From positions 62,001 to 126,000 of the forward strand of contig MU400560.1 in the NCBI GenBank assembly GCA_022578965.1: a stretch of DNA of 64,000 nt, in the 5' to 3' direction. This stretch comes from Xylaria sp. FL1777 (lineage: Eukaryota > Ascomycota > Sordariomycetes > Xylariales > Xylariaceae). How positions within the stretch are numbered: the first letter of the stretch is position 1; each line of letters starts with the position of its first letter. Shown here one piece after another: positions 12,601-24,925 of the stretch. The notes beneath the pieces are model-generated. The model worked only from the letters and a program-made list of their open reading frames with translations, did not search any database and was not told the origin of the DNA. A program made the translations under genes and the position numbers.

Positions 12601-13826
12601 TATCTGTCTATCTAGCCCGTGCACAGATCAGACACAGATTCATCCAATGCCATGTTGACTAGCCGACGATCTCATAGCCCGAACAGGAGAGCATACCTAC
12701 AACACACCTATCATAACTTTCCATGATGAGATGATTCGAAGACTGCAATGCGACGGGATACCATAATGCCTTACTGTACAACAGCAAACATTACCATTCC
12801 ACACCGCAGGTAAATTTGCTTGGGGACTTTGGTGTCCCTAGCATCTTTACTTTAGTTCTTTGTCGATAAACAATAGCTGCTGTGTGGTAAGTAGAGGTGG
12901 CGTCATTCTTTTTTTTTTTTTTTTTTTTTTTTTGTTGCCCCGATCCTTGACAGCGGGATTGAGCAGCGCTAGCTATTAGGCGTTGGCCATGGACTCAAAC
13001 CCGCTGCAGCACGCATGTAAGTAATTGTTCATCAATGTGTAAATTACAGCCAAACTAACAAGCTTTACATAGCTCAATATCATTCGCTACAGATAAACAA
13101 AGAAGAGATAAAAAACATAAACACCCATACATTCATTACCTGGGCAGAACCTGGGGTAAGGTATTATCAGCAGAGAATCGTCCGATAGCACTGGTCAGTA
13201 TGTCACAGCAAATGGTAGCCGACCAGAGAGGGCGGCACTGTACAGGTACCTGGGGATCATCGCTCACGACTCGCTCGGGCTGCCATTGGACGGAGGCTCC
13301 CAAGATGGCCCCTGCCGGTGTCCACCCTTCTTGACTTCGGCTCTGCACTAAAGACCTCCTAGCGAGTGGCCGTCCAAAAAAATTCGGGGGGCTTTTACGT
13401 CTGCTGTGCCTGCCTTTCCCTAAAAAACCACCTCTTATGTCACTTCTTCCCTCATGACCTCATCGCACCAATCTCTCTCAGCACCTCTCATCCCAACAAC
13501 CTCCTACACCACGCCCGCTCGCCCACGCAATTGCGCCCACCGCACCGCCCGCCCCGTACCGAGACGCACGCACACGAGACGCAAGACAGCTAAGTATCTG
13601 ACCTCGCCCTTTTGCCACACGAGGCTCAACCTGTCGACTGTTGTGCTCGCTGCCGGGACCTGCTGCTGGTGTGTCTGCCGCCCGCTGTCCGGCTGCTGGA
13701 GTAGAGAGGTGGTTTGCCTTTTCTTCTGCAGACTGCCTCCCCAAACCGTGCGTCAGACTGCCGTTACATCATATTTCCCTTTCCAATCCATACAGCCATA
13801 AAACGAACTTCGTCATCGTCGTCACC
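9621..13826. other. Intergenic region of 4.2 kb
   Basis: No gene is supportable. Frames of up to about 150 codons (9979-10443, 11892-12338) lack conserved sequence, have opposing open frames and show no splice support. The stretch contains a TACCTAGGTA palindrome near 10800, a T-run at 12008-12028 and another of 25 T at 12909-12933. The last ~450 bases (CT-rich with CCAAT-type words and several upstream ATGs at 13366, 13454 and 13714) are probably the promoter and 5' leader of the Atf1-like gene. Confidence 0.55.
12909..12933. repeat. Poly-T tract, 25 bases
   Basis: This is an uninterrupted run of T in intergenic DNA. On the minus strand it reads as poly-A, but no retroposed sequence is evident upstream of it. 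Confidence 0.85.
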
Positions 13827-15607
13827 ATGGCACCAGCCGAACCCAAGCCGTCAGACAACACATCCTCGCCAGGTGAGTTTGCCGTACCGTCTTGTTTTGT
13901 TTCTGTGTCGTGGCCAATGTGCATTGCACCTGTCGTTGTGACCGTGCACATCCCATGTGTCACGTTGTTGTTATTGTCTGTCGTATTGTGGCTTCAAACC
14001 TTATTGCACTGCATTAAATCTACCGCTCGCTTGGCTGTTTCTGCTTTGATTGACCCATTGTCGCTCGTCACTGACATGCGTTGTCGCACCGTTCAGACAC
14101 CAACGGCGACAAGAAGATACCCGAGGTCAAGGCCGAGGCCAACGCGAACAACGAACCAGGCAGACCATTGGCGCCGCCTCCTAAACCCGGTGAAGGTGGT
14201 GACTATTTCTCTAGCCAACTAAGTCTCGAGCCGAATCCCTTTGAACAGTCGTTCGGCACGGGAGGTGCTACGGTTGAGACACCCGGCGGAACCAAGTTGC
14301 CCAGTCTGGCTGCTTTAACGTCACCATCGTCGCTGCTGCCGGGAAACGGGAGCACGCCGTTCAACTGGGGAGGCGGATCTCTTAGAACGGGACCGTTGAG
14401 CCCAGCAATGCTTTCCGGCCCGGCCACCGATTATTTCGGTGACACTTCCCACTCGCTGCGCAGTGGATTCACGCCCAATGAGAGCTCGCTCCGCACGGGG
14501 TTGACACCCGGTGGCAGTGGCTCCATGTTCCCCGCGCCCAGTCCCAACTCGCAGGCTATCTTCGCGCAGTTGGCCAACGGCGGTGGCGCGACGCCCAGTA
14601 CGTTGGACTTTCACCGGACTGCCTTGAGCGCTGCAGCAGCCAAAGCAGGCCGCGATAAACCTCACAACCCTCCTGCCGTCACGTCTCAACCACAGGAAAC
14701 CAACGGCGCGTCCGCCAAGGCCGAGACAAAGCCTGCATCGGGGGCCTTTGATCCTCATGACAACGACGCTGCAAATGGTCTATTCATGCTAGCCCAAGGC
14801 GCTCAGGGGAGAAACGGCCCACCACAGACGCAGTATCCGGTTGGTGGTAACCAGCCAGTGCATGCGCACCCTGCACCAGCGCCCACGAACCAGACGAATA
14901 CATCACCTCATATGAATGGCAACGGTGTACATCAGCAGCCGAGTGGCCGCGGTGCTAGCGAAGCCATTAGCAACGTCTCGGAGGAGAGCGAGCCGGCTAA
15001 GCCTAATACGAGAGCAAAGGGCAAGCGTGGAGCTGCTGCTAACGGGCGTCGGAAGGCGGAAGATACGCCCGCCAAAGCTCCAGCGAGCAAGAAGGCCAAA
15101 ACAGCCCCATCTACTCATAGCCAGGATGAAGTCACGTCTGATGAAGAAGAAGATGAGTCTAAGCTCGGCAATGACGGCCAAGGCAAGACTAAGATGACAG
15201 ATGAAGAGAAGCGGAAAAACTTCCTTGAGCGAAATAGGTATGTCACCGCCCCAAAAACACAGCCAGCAAATCTCAACTGACCCGCTTATAGAGTCGCGGC
15301 CTTGAAATGCCGGCAACGTAAGAAGCAGTGGTTGGCCAATCTGCAAAACAAGGTAGAGATGTTTAGCACCGAGAATGATGCTCTCACAGCTCAAATCTCG
15401 GCTCTAAGGGAAGAAGTTGTAAACTTGAAGACACTGCTCCTTGCCCACAAAGACTGCCCGGTTACACAGCAACAGGGACTACACGGAGCCTATATGCAAC
15501 AAGCCATGGAGTCGTATAACCCTCAAATCAATCCATATGGCATGGCAGCTCCTATCCCGAACCAACCCGTCATGGCAGGACAGGGAGTGCAGCGACGCTT
15601 CTCGTAG
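13827..15607 (+). CDS. atf1: bZIP transcription factor of the Atf1/AtfA family
   Basis: Three exons, 13827-13872, 14097-15237 and 15292-15607, give 500 residues; phases match at both introns. Atf1/AtfA is the stress-responsive bZIP factor acting downstream of the Hog1/Sty1 MAP kinase in the nucleus, with roles in oxidative and osmotic stress and conidial survival (family knowledge). The N-terminal half carries the Ser/Thr/Pro-rich segments typical of the Aft1 HRA/OSM/HRR regions (P-N-P-F-E-Q-S-F near residue 70, then T-G-L-T-P-G-G-S and S-Q-A-I-F-A-Q-L), with many S/T-P sites for MAP kinase phosphorylation. The basic region has N395-x7-R403, split by the second intron right after Asn395. Leucine-zipper heptads are L413, F420, L427, L434 and L441. 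The ATG is preceded by GTCACC. Exon 1 encodes only 15 residues, and intron 1 is long (224 nt) for this genome. Confidence 0.93.
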
Positions 15608-17004
15608 GATGATGGCGTCGCGTCTCGCAATACTTCTGACGTTGCAAATAAATAACCCTTTCATCGGAATAACGGTACAGTGGGGGGCATGCATGGGAAA
15701 AGGATCTCAAAATTTATGGTGTGGAATAGGGGGGGTTCTGCTTATGGCAATGTCGCGGAGTGGTGACTCGTGACGTTCAATCTTCTCGCGGCATAGGAAA
15801 GATGACGACGTGGCTGAGACAGCTTCGGTTTGTCATCCTTTGTCCTCATGTCTGTACCAACACCCAACTCATGAGAACGACGAGGCGTTTCGGCTGCACA
15901 TGGCACCTTTTAGCCAGTAATACGAGGAGCATCGGTACGCGTTGGCCGCGGGATGGTTGAAGATGTTCTTGCTTCTGACTGTACGTAAGCGACAGGTGGA
16001 TATAACATAAAAGCGGCGTTCAGGCAAGGCGGGTTTCTTGCACTTCGTTGCTTTTGCTCATCTAGGCGTTTGGGAGGGAATGGAAGAATCTGTGCCATGA
16101 GTGATCTTATTCTTCATGGGCGGAACTGGTCACTCTATTGGGCTGTTTATATAAGTAGCCAGCCGCATATACGCTGGCTCTGATTATCATTATCATTATC
16201 ATTATCATACTTTTCGCAATAGTGTTTGAACTATCGTATAACGTTGAACAAGCGTTTTTTCAAAACAAGTCGTCTGCTTTTACTGTAGGTATGGGATGAA
16301 CTGTGCGCATAGATAATTCTTTCTGTCTCCTTCCCTGGTTTTCGTCTTTTCACCACTTGGACGATGTATGATGCTGCTGTAAATACTTAATGCTTGTTAT
16401 AAGCTTTGTCAATCTGGGGGATGCTTCCATCTTCTCATCTTCTTGTATCTACCAAGGTAGGTAGTTAGTGCAGATATACTATCCAGTATAATTACAAGTG
16501 GCGTTGGTACCTACCTTAAGCGTTTTTAGCGTTGATCTGTCTACTTACCTCTTAGTGTGCCTATCCTACAGTAGGTACTGTAGGTAAGGTTAGCTTCATT
16601 GGATGGTTTGGTGCGGTGTAGAGGTTGAGATGAAAGGTGCTAGCCCCACTACGGCGTGGGAAGTGGCCGACTGGTCTGTGCGCTCGACACGCATGTAAAC
16701 ATTGGGAAGGGAAGCCCCGGCGACCTTTTCGCGCCTCACCACCAAGCCAGCCCACGCCAGTACGACGAGCAATCAATCGATAACACCCCGATAGTCGCCC
16801 CGAACCGCCCAGCCTACCAGAACACCGCCCAACACCCGTCTCAATTGAATATCGATACTCACCACCACCAACACCGTCCGTCCTGTGCTGTGCCGTGCCG
16901 CCGTCTGCTACCGATTCCACGCCAATCACGGCTCGCGCGAGATCCTCCCACCTCCAAACCAACACGCCGCCCCCGACTTCGATGCCGACTCATACTCCGC
17001 GTCC
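15608..17004. other. Intergenic region between Atf1-like and DSN1-like genes
   Basis: This holds the 3' untranslated region of the bZIP gene and the promoter of the next gene. It contains an ATTATC microsatellite at about 16184-16208 and TAGGTA/TACCTA words at 16455-16590. No other gene is seen. Confidence 0.6.
16184..16208. repeat. ATTATC microsatellite
   Basis: About four copies of the hexamer ATTATC lie in the intergenic region downstream of the bZIP gene. Confidence 0.85.
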
Positions 17005-18648
17005 ATGACTACTCTTGTGCAGACACGTCAGCCGCTGCAGATTCTTAGCATGAGCAATCAGCCCAAACGGAGGAGGAGCGAGCGGATTGCTTGTAGGTCC
17101 ATCACCTTTGTGGGCGGTAGAGCGTAACCAAGAGCTTGGCGACTAACTGGAGCTTGACATATAGCATACGACGAGCAGGATGGGGACTTTCAGTTTACGC
17201 GCGCGTCCAAGCGTTCGAAGATGGCGCAACCCGAACCTATACCAGAGGATGAGCTGGCACCCGCGCCCGCGCCAAAACCGGCGCCCAGGAGAGGACGGCC
17301 TCCCAAGAAGAAAGAGGATCGCGAGGAGCCGCCTAAGCCATCAAAGCCAGCTCTAAAACCAGTACCAACGAGAACATCGAAGAGGAGGTCAAGCCAGACA
17401 CCAGCGCATTCAGATGACACCCCACCACCACAAAGAACCACGAGGCATAGGACGCGTTCTTCGATAGACAAGGCCGACCCTGTGCCAACAAAACCTGCAA
17501 AGAAAGTGGCAAAGAGCCGCCAAATTGAGGAAGAAAGTGAAATTGGGATAATATCGACCCCAATGGACATCGACAAGGTACAGAGAACAGAAGAGGTGTC
17601 GGAGGCCAAGAAGATCGCCTTACCCTTCAGCGACACTCCGATAATAAATCGTAATAAGGAGATGCGGAAAAAGACGGGAAACAGAAGGAGTAGCGTGGGC
17701 ATGCGTGGCCGAAGAGCAAGCTCTTTGATCGATAGTGGTCACAGCGCCATACCACACCGCGAAGTGGATGCATCTGAGTTTTATAAGCATATCGAAGCTG
17801 AGGGCCTGACCGAGCCTCGTCGGATGAAGCAGCTTTTGACGTGGTGTGGAGAGAGATCATTGGCAGAGAAGCCGCCGCTCGGCTCATTGAATTCTAATGC
17901 GATTCTGGGAGGTACGAAGACTCTTTAGGACCTGGCATTTTATTAGGGAGTTGAAGCAACTAACACGTCATCTATAGCCCGAGCCATTCAGGATCAGTTA
18001 CTGAAGGATTTTTCATCGCGGTCAGAGTTCTCGGATTGGTTTGCCCGTGAAGAAGTCCCAGCGGCACCTAGACCACCTGCGATTGTCAAGCCAAATCCGC
18101 GGAACATCGAACACGATGAGCAGATTGTTGCATTAGAAGAAAGGATAAAACGGTACGGGGAGAGATTTACTCCTGATAGGAAGTGTTTTGCTAACTTTTT
18201 CACTAGGTTAAAAGCTGAAAAGAAGAAATGGCAATCCCTTAAACAGCAACCACCTGAGATGCCGGTACTGTTTGATTCTCCAGAACCTAATGTTGGCGAG
18301 AGTTTACCGGATGCCTCATTACTTGACCCGGATGAAGCACAGATTCTCGCCTCGCTTGCGGGTTCCTCAGCTGCCGCAATTAAGCCGTTGATACCGACGA
18401 CGCAAAGTCGATTACGAGACATACAGAAATCCCTCGAGTTCAAGATCGATCGCCTAGCAGATAGTGTCCATAAAGTCGAACAGCGCATGGTAACAGCTAG
18501 CCGACAGGCGGATAAGGTCCTCGGCCTTACCGCCACCAGGTTAAAAGAGCGCGAAGAACGGGAAAAGACTCGCGCGGGGACCAAGGACATGCCTATAATG
18601 GAAGTCCTTCGAGGCCTAAGCAAGATATTACCTGAAGGTGGCGGATGA
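17005..18648 (+). CDS. DSN1: Kinetochore MIS12 complex subunit DSN1/Mis13
   Basis: Four exons, 17005-17092, 17165-17911, 17978-18152 and 18207-18648, give 483 residues. DSN1 is part of the MIS12/MIND complex linking centromeric chromatin to the NDC80 complex. The short first exon was found from family pattern: a start M-T-T, then S-M-S-x-Q-P-K-R-R-R-S-E-R, joined by a 72-nt intron (branch ACTAAC, acceptor ATATAG) to Y-D-E-Q-D-G-D-F-Q-F-T-R-A-S-K-R. A Pro/Lys-rich disordered region follows. The conserved Mis13 core comes next (R-R-S-S-V-G-M-R-G-R-R-A-S-S-L near residue 190, a typical Aurora B-type region), then E-F-Y-K-H-I, W-C-G-E-R and coiled coils to the C-terminus. A shorter reading from the ATG at 17221 would lose the conserved basic N-terminus. 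It lies in tandem with the Atf1-like gene with no sign of co-regulation. Confidence 0.9.
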
Positions 18649-19577
18649 GACAGAGGATATGAAGGAATTGAATACAAAACTGTATATATGCAGCATTCAT
18701 CTTTGTCACGGCGTATTGGAAGGGAGCGAACAGCATTGGGGTGGGGGATATTCCGGAAGATACCACACATTTTCGTTTGATTCAAATCAATGCCTCAAGG
18801 AAAGGGCACAGGCTCGTGCTCCTGGTGTGAGGACTGGAGACGAAGAGTTTAACCACGAGCGATGGGGAGCGAGAGGAAATTCAGTTTATCGACCAAACCC
18901 TTCATGTTATTTTGCGGTGTTGGGGGACAGGGACATCATGGCAAATGAGATCACGACCTGGCATAACGAAGAGTACCTAGATAGCCTAGATGATGAAACC
19001 GGGCCTCGTCCGTTCTATTTTTTTCCACAGCTAAGGACGAGTAGGGTGTAGGTGGTAATAACATTGCGGCACATTTTGCGTGCTTTGATTTTTGTTTTAT
19101 CTTTGTCTTCCCCCCCTTTTTTTCATTTCTCTCTCGCTCTGAGCTTGGAATCCTAACTAAAGGTCTTTTGGTGCAATTTGATTTGTACTGAGGTTCCCTC
19201 GTGCTTCTTTGAGTATCCAGTAAGCAAGATACCTAGGTACCTAGTTGCATTTACTTGATATGCTACGTATGTGCTTCCTCGGTGAGGGGGATGGATTTTG
19301 ATCTTTTATCTATTCTGGCTTTTTATCTGCTGGGTTTGTAGACTGCCATTAGTTTTTCGTTTAGAACGTCGACTTTCTTCCTTCCCTCTCTACTTCTCTT
19401 TACATTTTTTTCATTTCTCAGATGGTTTCATTCGTTCTCTTAGATGATATCAAGATGAGAATACAACCTTGCGTCTAAGGGGACCTTTTCTCCTTTTTTT
19501 CTGTTTGGCCTTTGGACTTTGTTGAGGTTCGTCATATTTATTAACTAGTTATTTTATTTTATTTTACTTTCACCCTT
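18649..19577. other. Convergent 3' flanks of DSN1 and SDHAF2 genes
   Basis: An open frame at 18638-19051 is read-through 3' sequence of DSN1 and shows no conserved features. TACCTAGGTACCTAG occurs at about 19231-19245. T-rich stretches from 19085 to 19575 are consistent with 3' ends of both genes. Confidence 0.55.
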
Positions 19578-20574
19578 TTAAGACCGCAACGCCGGCATAA
19601 ACGCCAGACCCCCCTTCTCGCCAGACCGCGCGCGCACGTGTTCCCGCAGGAGCCTCAGCACGGCGCTGTCCCGCCAGCGCGCCGGGACGGGCCGGTACGC
19701 GGGCTTGAAGGTGCCGACGGTTTGAGCCCATTCGCCCGCGTACGGGGACGGCGGCGGCGGGTCTGCGTCTGCGTCGGCTTTCGCGTCGATGTGCTCGCCT
19801 GTGAGCGGGAGCCCGCCCGTGGTCGTCGTCGAGGTCTCGGGTGTGCTGCTGGATTCCGCTTCTGCTTCCGCTGTCGCTAGTTCCGCCGAGCTTCCGTATG
19901 ATGCCGAGCTTGTGTCTATTGTTGTCGTCGTGGAAGAGGAGGGAGAGGAGGAGGAGGATGCGTTAGAGGCGCTTTTATCTGTGTTTGGTGATGGCGTGGA
20001 GAGCTCCTCTTGCGTTGCCCAGTAGTAGATGTCCCAGTCGTTCTCGTCGAGGAAGAGGTCGTATTCCGTCATCTGGTCGAGCGTCATCTTGGGGAGGTAT
20101 TCGTCTGCGAATGTCGAGAGGAGGAGGTCGGTCTCCAAGATGCCGCGCTTGCGGGATTGGTCTGTCGGGGTGGTTAGCTGTGTGGCCGTGTATCATGTCA
20201 TTGAGAAGTATTGCTATAGCAAGTTGATAGTAAATAGCCCTTCGCTCACATCAAGGGATAGCTTCATAGACAGGTAAGAGGGGAAACAAGGAAAGAGAGA
20301 ATTAAGACGTACAGACCAGTCGCGCCCGCATTGTCTTCTCGTCCTCGCCCACACGCCGCAACGGCTCGATTGTAAAGGTAGTGCCCTCGAGCTCGCCGAC
20401 GGCCATCTCGCGTGGCCGCTGCTTTTGAGGTTCCATGGGCGGCGCATTGCCTACTGTGGCCATTCCACGGGCGATGCTTGCAACTAGGACTCGAGGGGCA
20501 CAGGTCTTGGAGGTGGTCGAGCGGACAAGCGCATGGCGTGCCGGCGGGAAGAGGGTGCGTGGTAGAGATGCCAT
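19578..20574 (-). CDS. SDHAF2: Succinate dehydrogenase assembly factor 2, mitochondrial
   Basis: Two exons, 20574-20313 and 20161-19578, give 281 residues; intron phase 1 is matched (donor GTACGT, acceptor GACAG). SDHAF2 (yeast Sdh5/Emi5) is needed for covalent FAD attachment to the flavoprotein subunit of succinate dehydrogenase in the mitochondrial matrix. Residues 1-40 are Arg/Ser/Ala-rich without acidic residues, as in a targeting peptide. The conserved core spans about residues 78-140: [19 protein letters not shown] split over the intron, then L-S-T-F, L-P-K-M-T-L, E-Y-D-x-F-L-D and D-W-D-I-Y-Y-W. A long Ser/Thr/Glu-rich C-terminal extension follows, with the fungal-type motif [20 protein letters not shown] close to the end. 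Confidence 0.93.
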
Positions 20575-21339
20575 AGCTGTTGGATTTGGCTGTGAGGTGT
20601 TGGCGTGTGCGGACCTCGTCGTGGGTATATCTTTCCTTGCTGTATTGTTGATGTGAAGTGGATTTAGGAGACTGAATAGGACAAGATAGCATAATTGGCT
20701 TTTGGGGATACCCGATTATTGACGTAAGAAGCAACAAAGAATGGGCCCGAAGCTTTGGGCGATCCGAAAACCCCAAATTTTGACTGTGGGCTGCCGAGGA
20801 GCTCCGGTGCCGAAGCTATGCTATTCGGCCATCGGACGGCACCTGATGGGATCAAAGAATATTACCCGCTCCGTTTTGCTCCGAGCAACTGAGGATATTT
20901 GCAAATTGGACTCTCTCACATAGAGTCATCCCACGACTATCACATGTAGTAATCTGTAAAATTTACTATCGTTATTCTGGGCACTTGGGGGTCTAAACGA
21001 CTGTGTAATCGCAATATCAACATCCGCCACAGATCGCATAGATGTGAAGTACCCAAATGATTCATTCATACCTATTTTCATCCCCTGAACACCCCATTGT
21101 ATCGCCCCAGACGATCATACAGACTATGTTTACAAGCATGATGCATCTAGCTCTCACGCGTTGATGTAGTTTCTGCCTCCTTCTGGCCGTGACTCTCACT
21201 CGTTTAGCTTCTAGTTTATCGTTGCTAAGAACGTGATGTTTCCACACTGCCCCTGATCTGAGTCCCAAAAGGTCCGGTCCAAGATAAATTTTGGTTCCTT
21301 CATCGCCTCCACATGCCGAAAACTGACTGTCGTATCTCG
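20575..21339. other. Intergenic region upstream of SDHAF2 and downstream of ERV25
   Basis: This is the promoter of the minus-strand SDHAF2 gene and the 3' flank of ERV25. Short frames here have no recognisable content. Confidence 0.6.
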
Positions 21340-22131
21340 TTAAATCAAGTGTTTCGATCGGAAGTAGGCCCGTAGGTACATGATCTGCCAGCCCCAGAGC
21401 GCGATGAGCAGTGTGGTGGTACCGATACCAAACCACTTGACGCGGGTGTTGGTGCTCTCGTTAGTATCCCGCAGCTTCTGCTCCCGGGCGCGCAGGTAGT
21501 CCATCTCGGTTACGATCTCCTGAATCATCTCTTCGTAGCGGCGGAGGTCGGCCTCGACAGGGCGCAGCTTCTCGGTAGCCTGAATAGCGGACCAGTCCTT
21601 CGCATCGGCGCCGATGTCGATGTCCAGCTCAACATGGCGGGTGGGGTTGTTAATTCGTCCTGGTTTCAAGTCTTTTAGAGCTGTATGTCTTTCCGAAGAG
21701 CGCCTGGATATGCAAAGACTTACCTCCCTGTAATGTGTTCTCGAAGCACACGTCAAAGGCGGCATCGGCATGCGACGTAAAGACGGTTCGTTGCTCGCCA
21801 GCGACGTCTCTAGGGCGGCCGTATTCGTTACCGACGGTATCTCTGATCTGCAAGACGGCCGGCGTTAGATCCGGAGCTTCCCTCAGCCGGCCACACTGGG
21901 TTGTGTCTGTCCACGTACGTGCATATTCACCACCTGGCCATCTCCCTTCGATCCGCTGATGATGGCCGTGACGACGACCAAAGTGTCCTTGGCGACGAAG
22001 TTCCGTATGCATCGCTCCTTTTTCCCGTCGCGTTGCGGTAGGGCTGCGAGTTCGAACTTCAGGGCATTGACGGATGCGACAAGTAGCACAATGCTGCAGA
22101 TGTACTGCAGCAGTGCTCGCGGCAAAGCCAT
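21340..22131 (-). CDS. ERV25: p24 family cargo receptor, Erv25-like
   Basis: Three exons, 22131-21919, 21847-21724 and 21680-21340, give 225 residues with matching phases. Erv25 (p24 delta/TMED10 type) is a type I membrane protein of COPII/COPI vesicles in ER-Golgi transport. Residues 1-23 are a signal peptide ending V-N-A. The GOLD domain follows, starting L-K-F-E-L, with the conserved [24 protein letters not shown] and F-D-V-C-F-E-N disulfide cysteines. A coiled coil lies at about 150-185 and a membrane segment at about 192-212 ([14 protein letters not shown]). The short cytosolic tail has an aromatic pair and Lys-x-Leu-Ile end (Y-F-R-S-K-H-L-I), matching p24 sorting tails. It is divergent from the U1-C gene. 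Confidence 0.93.
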
Positions 22132-22557
22132 TGTGGGTGCTTGGTCGCCGAGGACAGGATGATGGATGGCGTTGGGGGTCTGGAAAGCTGGGAAATGGAG
22201 GAATTGGTACCACAACTTGTACAGTAGTCCAAGTCTACCATGCCTTGCTTGCTTCCTTCCTTCATGGCCTATCGATTGGCAGCTCTATACGTGTTCAAGT
22301 GTCTGGCCAATCGTGTTGTGCTGATTGGGTGGGGCCATGTCTTCTTAGGGTATCTGCACTAGGTAGCCAATCACGTGCGACGTTTCTTTCTGGGGCGGCC
22401 TTTCCACTTGCATCAAAGGACCTGGGGCGCATCTCTAAATTCAGCGACAGCTCCATCGTTTTTTCCCTTACAAAAAACATCCGTTGAATTCCCCCATCTT
22501 GTCGCGTTTTATCGGCTTACAATTGTACTCCCTTACAAGACCGACGACTAAGTCAAG
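22132..22557. promoter_or_regulatory. Bidirectional promoter with four CCAAT boxes
   Basis: These 426 bp separate the start codons of divergent ERV25 (-) and U1-C (+). CCAAT motifs occur at 22275-22279 (minus orientation), 22307-22311, 22324-22328 (minus orientation) and 22367-22371. The last is followed at once by the E-box CACGTG at 22372-22377. Clustered CCAAT boxes are typical targets of the HAP/NF-Y complex (family knowledge); binding here is an inference. Confidence 0.55.
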
Positions 22558-23406
22558 ATGCCGAAATGTGAGAGCCCAGCTCCTTTTCTCGAGACCAGTG
22601 TTGATCTCCCCGTTTCCCAATCCTCATATCCTTGTCAACATCGTGATCGGCCTCCCAAGACACACACAGAGAGAGAGAGCTAACATGGCGTCTTCCAACA
22701 GTCTTCTGCGACTACTGCGACGTGTACCTGACGCACGACTCGATGAGCGTGCGCAAGGCTCACAACAGCGGCCGAAACCACCTACGCAACGTCGTCGACT
22801 ACTACCAGCAGATAGGACACGAGAAGGCTCAGTCCGTTATTGATAGCATCACTTCGTCCTACGCTGCCGAGGGCCAAGCCCACGCGAACCCGATGCTCCC
22901 GCAGAACCAGCCCGGCGCCCACGGTGCCGGCGGTCCTCCAGGCGCATTCCCTCCCGCCTTCAACTTCCCGGGCGGCATGCCTCCTCCACCTTTTCCCGGA
23001 ATGCCTGGCGCCCCTCCCATGCTCCCTCCCGGCGGTGCTTTCCCCGCTGGCATGCCTCGTAAGCACACCCTTTCTAGTTTATTCTGCGTCTGAGCGCAGA
23101 TTACGCTACGCCTCCTCCTGGAGATTGCTGTATTCTAACCTCTCTGTAACTACAGCACCACCAGGCCAAGCCGGTGCTGGTCGCGGTGGTCTCCCACCAT
23201 TCCCACCCGGTCCCGGTGGTATGCCTATCCCGCCACCTGGTGGCTTGCCGTTCCCTCCGCCCGGCGGTCTACCATTCCCTCCGTTCCCCGGTATGCCACC
23301 GCCTGGCGCACAAGGCTTTCCTGGTGGACCTTCGCCGCCGGGTGCTCCTGGCTTCCCTCCTCCGGCTGGTGGTCCCCCAGGTCAGCAGGGTCATTCTGGC
23401 CGCTAG
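22558..23406 (+). CDS. YHC1: U1 small nuclear ribonucleoprotein C
   Basis: Three exons, 22558-22567, 22702-23058 and 23156-23406, give 205 residues. The first exon is only 10 nt (Met-Pro-Lys and one base), followed by a 134-nt intron with GCTAAC branch and AACAG acceptor. U1-C stabilises pairing of U1 snRNP with 5' splice sites in the nucleus. The N-terminal U1-type zinc finger is complete: C6, C9, H24 and H30 in [14 protein letters not shown] and K-A-H-N-S-G-R-N-H. After a helix ([14 protein letters not shown]) the protein is Pro/Gly/Met-rich to the end, as in other fungal U1-C proteins. The ATG at 22685 inside intron 1 would give a different frame and is not used. Confidence 0.95.
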
Positions 23407-24925
23407 GATCGTACTCCGAGTAATACATGGTCGGAACAACTCACAAACGAATCGCATCAGAGCATATACCCCGGGCCCATCACCCCAGGATCCTATCCTG
23501 TCTCGTGGACAGTTCCCGATACACCTTCACGAAGAAAGCGTGCTGGGAAATATAGCTGATGCTGTGGATATGAAGATTAAAGATTTGGCACCTCTCTCTC
23601 CGCGAATAAGTACAATAACTGAGGACCTCGACAGAGCTCATTGAGGAGCAGCGGCAAGTTAGTGCCATATCACGAGAGGCAAACATCGGAATGTTACGTC
23701 CAGTATATGGATCACCTCGATGCTGGGAGCGGAGTGCCCTTGCACAGGCAAGTGATGACAGTAAGCACAGACTACCTTCTGGTAAAAAAATTGGTTGTAT
23801 CTGAGATCAACTCTTGAGAGGCGGGTATGCATTTCAATCTGTAGACTATTGGTTAAAAAGCATGGCGTTCAGGGGAAATAGGGGTCGCTCAGGGGGCTTT
23901 TGCTTTCTATATTTCGCGTCCGTGTCAAATCAACTACATTGCTAGGGAGGTCGGATATGATACCACGGCTATAGCTTATACGAATTGAGCACAGCATTCA
24001 ATTGCTGGGTCAAACCCTATCTAGACACATATATCCTTCCATGCAATGCGTAGAAATCTTACGATGTGAAGAGTTAATTAGACTTGATAAATCGATTGTA
24101 TCGGGTACGGAAAAGTAAATCTTTGTTTTCCAAATTTCTTCTATTGGTTTACGTTGGAAGTATCTGTAGTCACGCGGGTCAAAGCTAGATAAGGCAGACG
24201 AAATAGGCAAGACGAGACAAGATGAGACGCAAAGCCCAGCTCGCAGAACCCACTTACTATCTCGTCTTTTTTATTTCCTCGTTTACCTGCTTCTTGTTCT
24301 TGTTCTTCTTCTTTCTCTCCCTGGCGTCAACTCCATGACTAATCATAGATAGATAGATAGCGAGGGGGGTTGGGGCTAACCAGAAAGATAGAAGAAAAAG
24401 GGGAACCACCCGCGACGCAAGATCTTCCAAAGCGAGTCAAATCAAAAGAGCAGAAGAACATGAGACCCAGCTAGATAGGAAGCAAGAGAGATAACCGTTG
24501 TATGTCCAAGGTTGTTTAGATTCCCGTTTGTGACGAGAGAAAAAAAAAATGAAGAGGAAATCTTTCCTTCCCAAACCCCGAGCAAATGCGTATCTTGTTA
24601 ATTTTCTCCCTTCGCCTCGTTCATTCCCAACTGCCTGGGGAGTAAATGCAAAAAAGTCAAGCTAAAACCCCGCCTTCCTTGAGACCATAGGCAGTAGACA
24701 ATCCTCATCATGAAAGTCGTGAAATAGTATCGTCATGTGCAAAGTGATTTAGGATGTGATGTGTATTCTAGCTATTCTCGTGGCTCGTGTACGTCGTAAA
24801 AGGGCTAAAAAGGATAAATAAGGTGCAAGTTTTACTATTTGTTGTGAAAAGAAAATGGTGTATGAGGGTAATAGTAGGTATCGTGCTGTGGTCATTTTAT
24901 ACGAGCACAAAGGGAGGAATGAGGT
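23407..24925. other. Convergent 3' flanks, no gene
   Basis: This stretch lies between the convergent U1-C gene and the large minus-strand gene. It holds a pyrimidine-rich stretch at 24266-24325, a GATA run at 24345-24360 and a short A run at 24540-24549. Nothing coding is supported. Confidence 0.6.

Noticed and set aside
12955..13020. Possible tRNA gene
   Set aside because: No consistent acceptor stem, D-loop or T-loop could be laid over it. I found no convincing tRNA anywhere in the window by eye.
13641..14222. 193-codon frame overlapping the Atf1-like start
   Set aside because: It crosses the leader, intron 1 and exon 2 of the bZIP gene in another frame.
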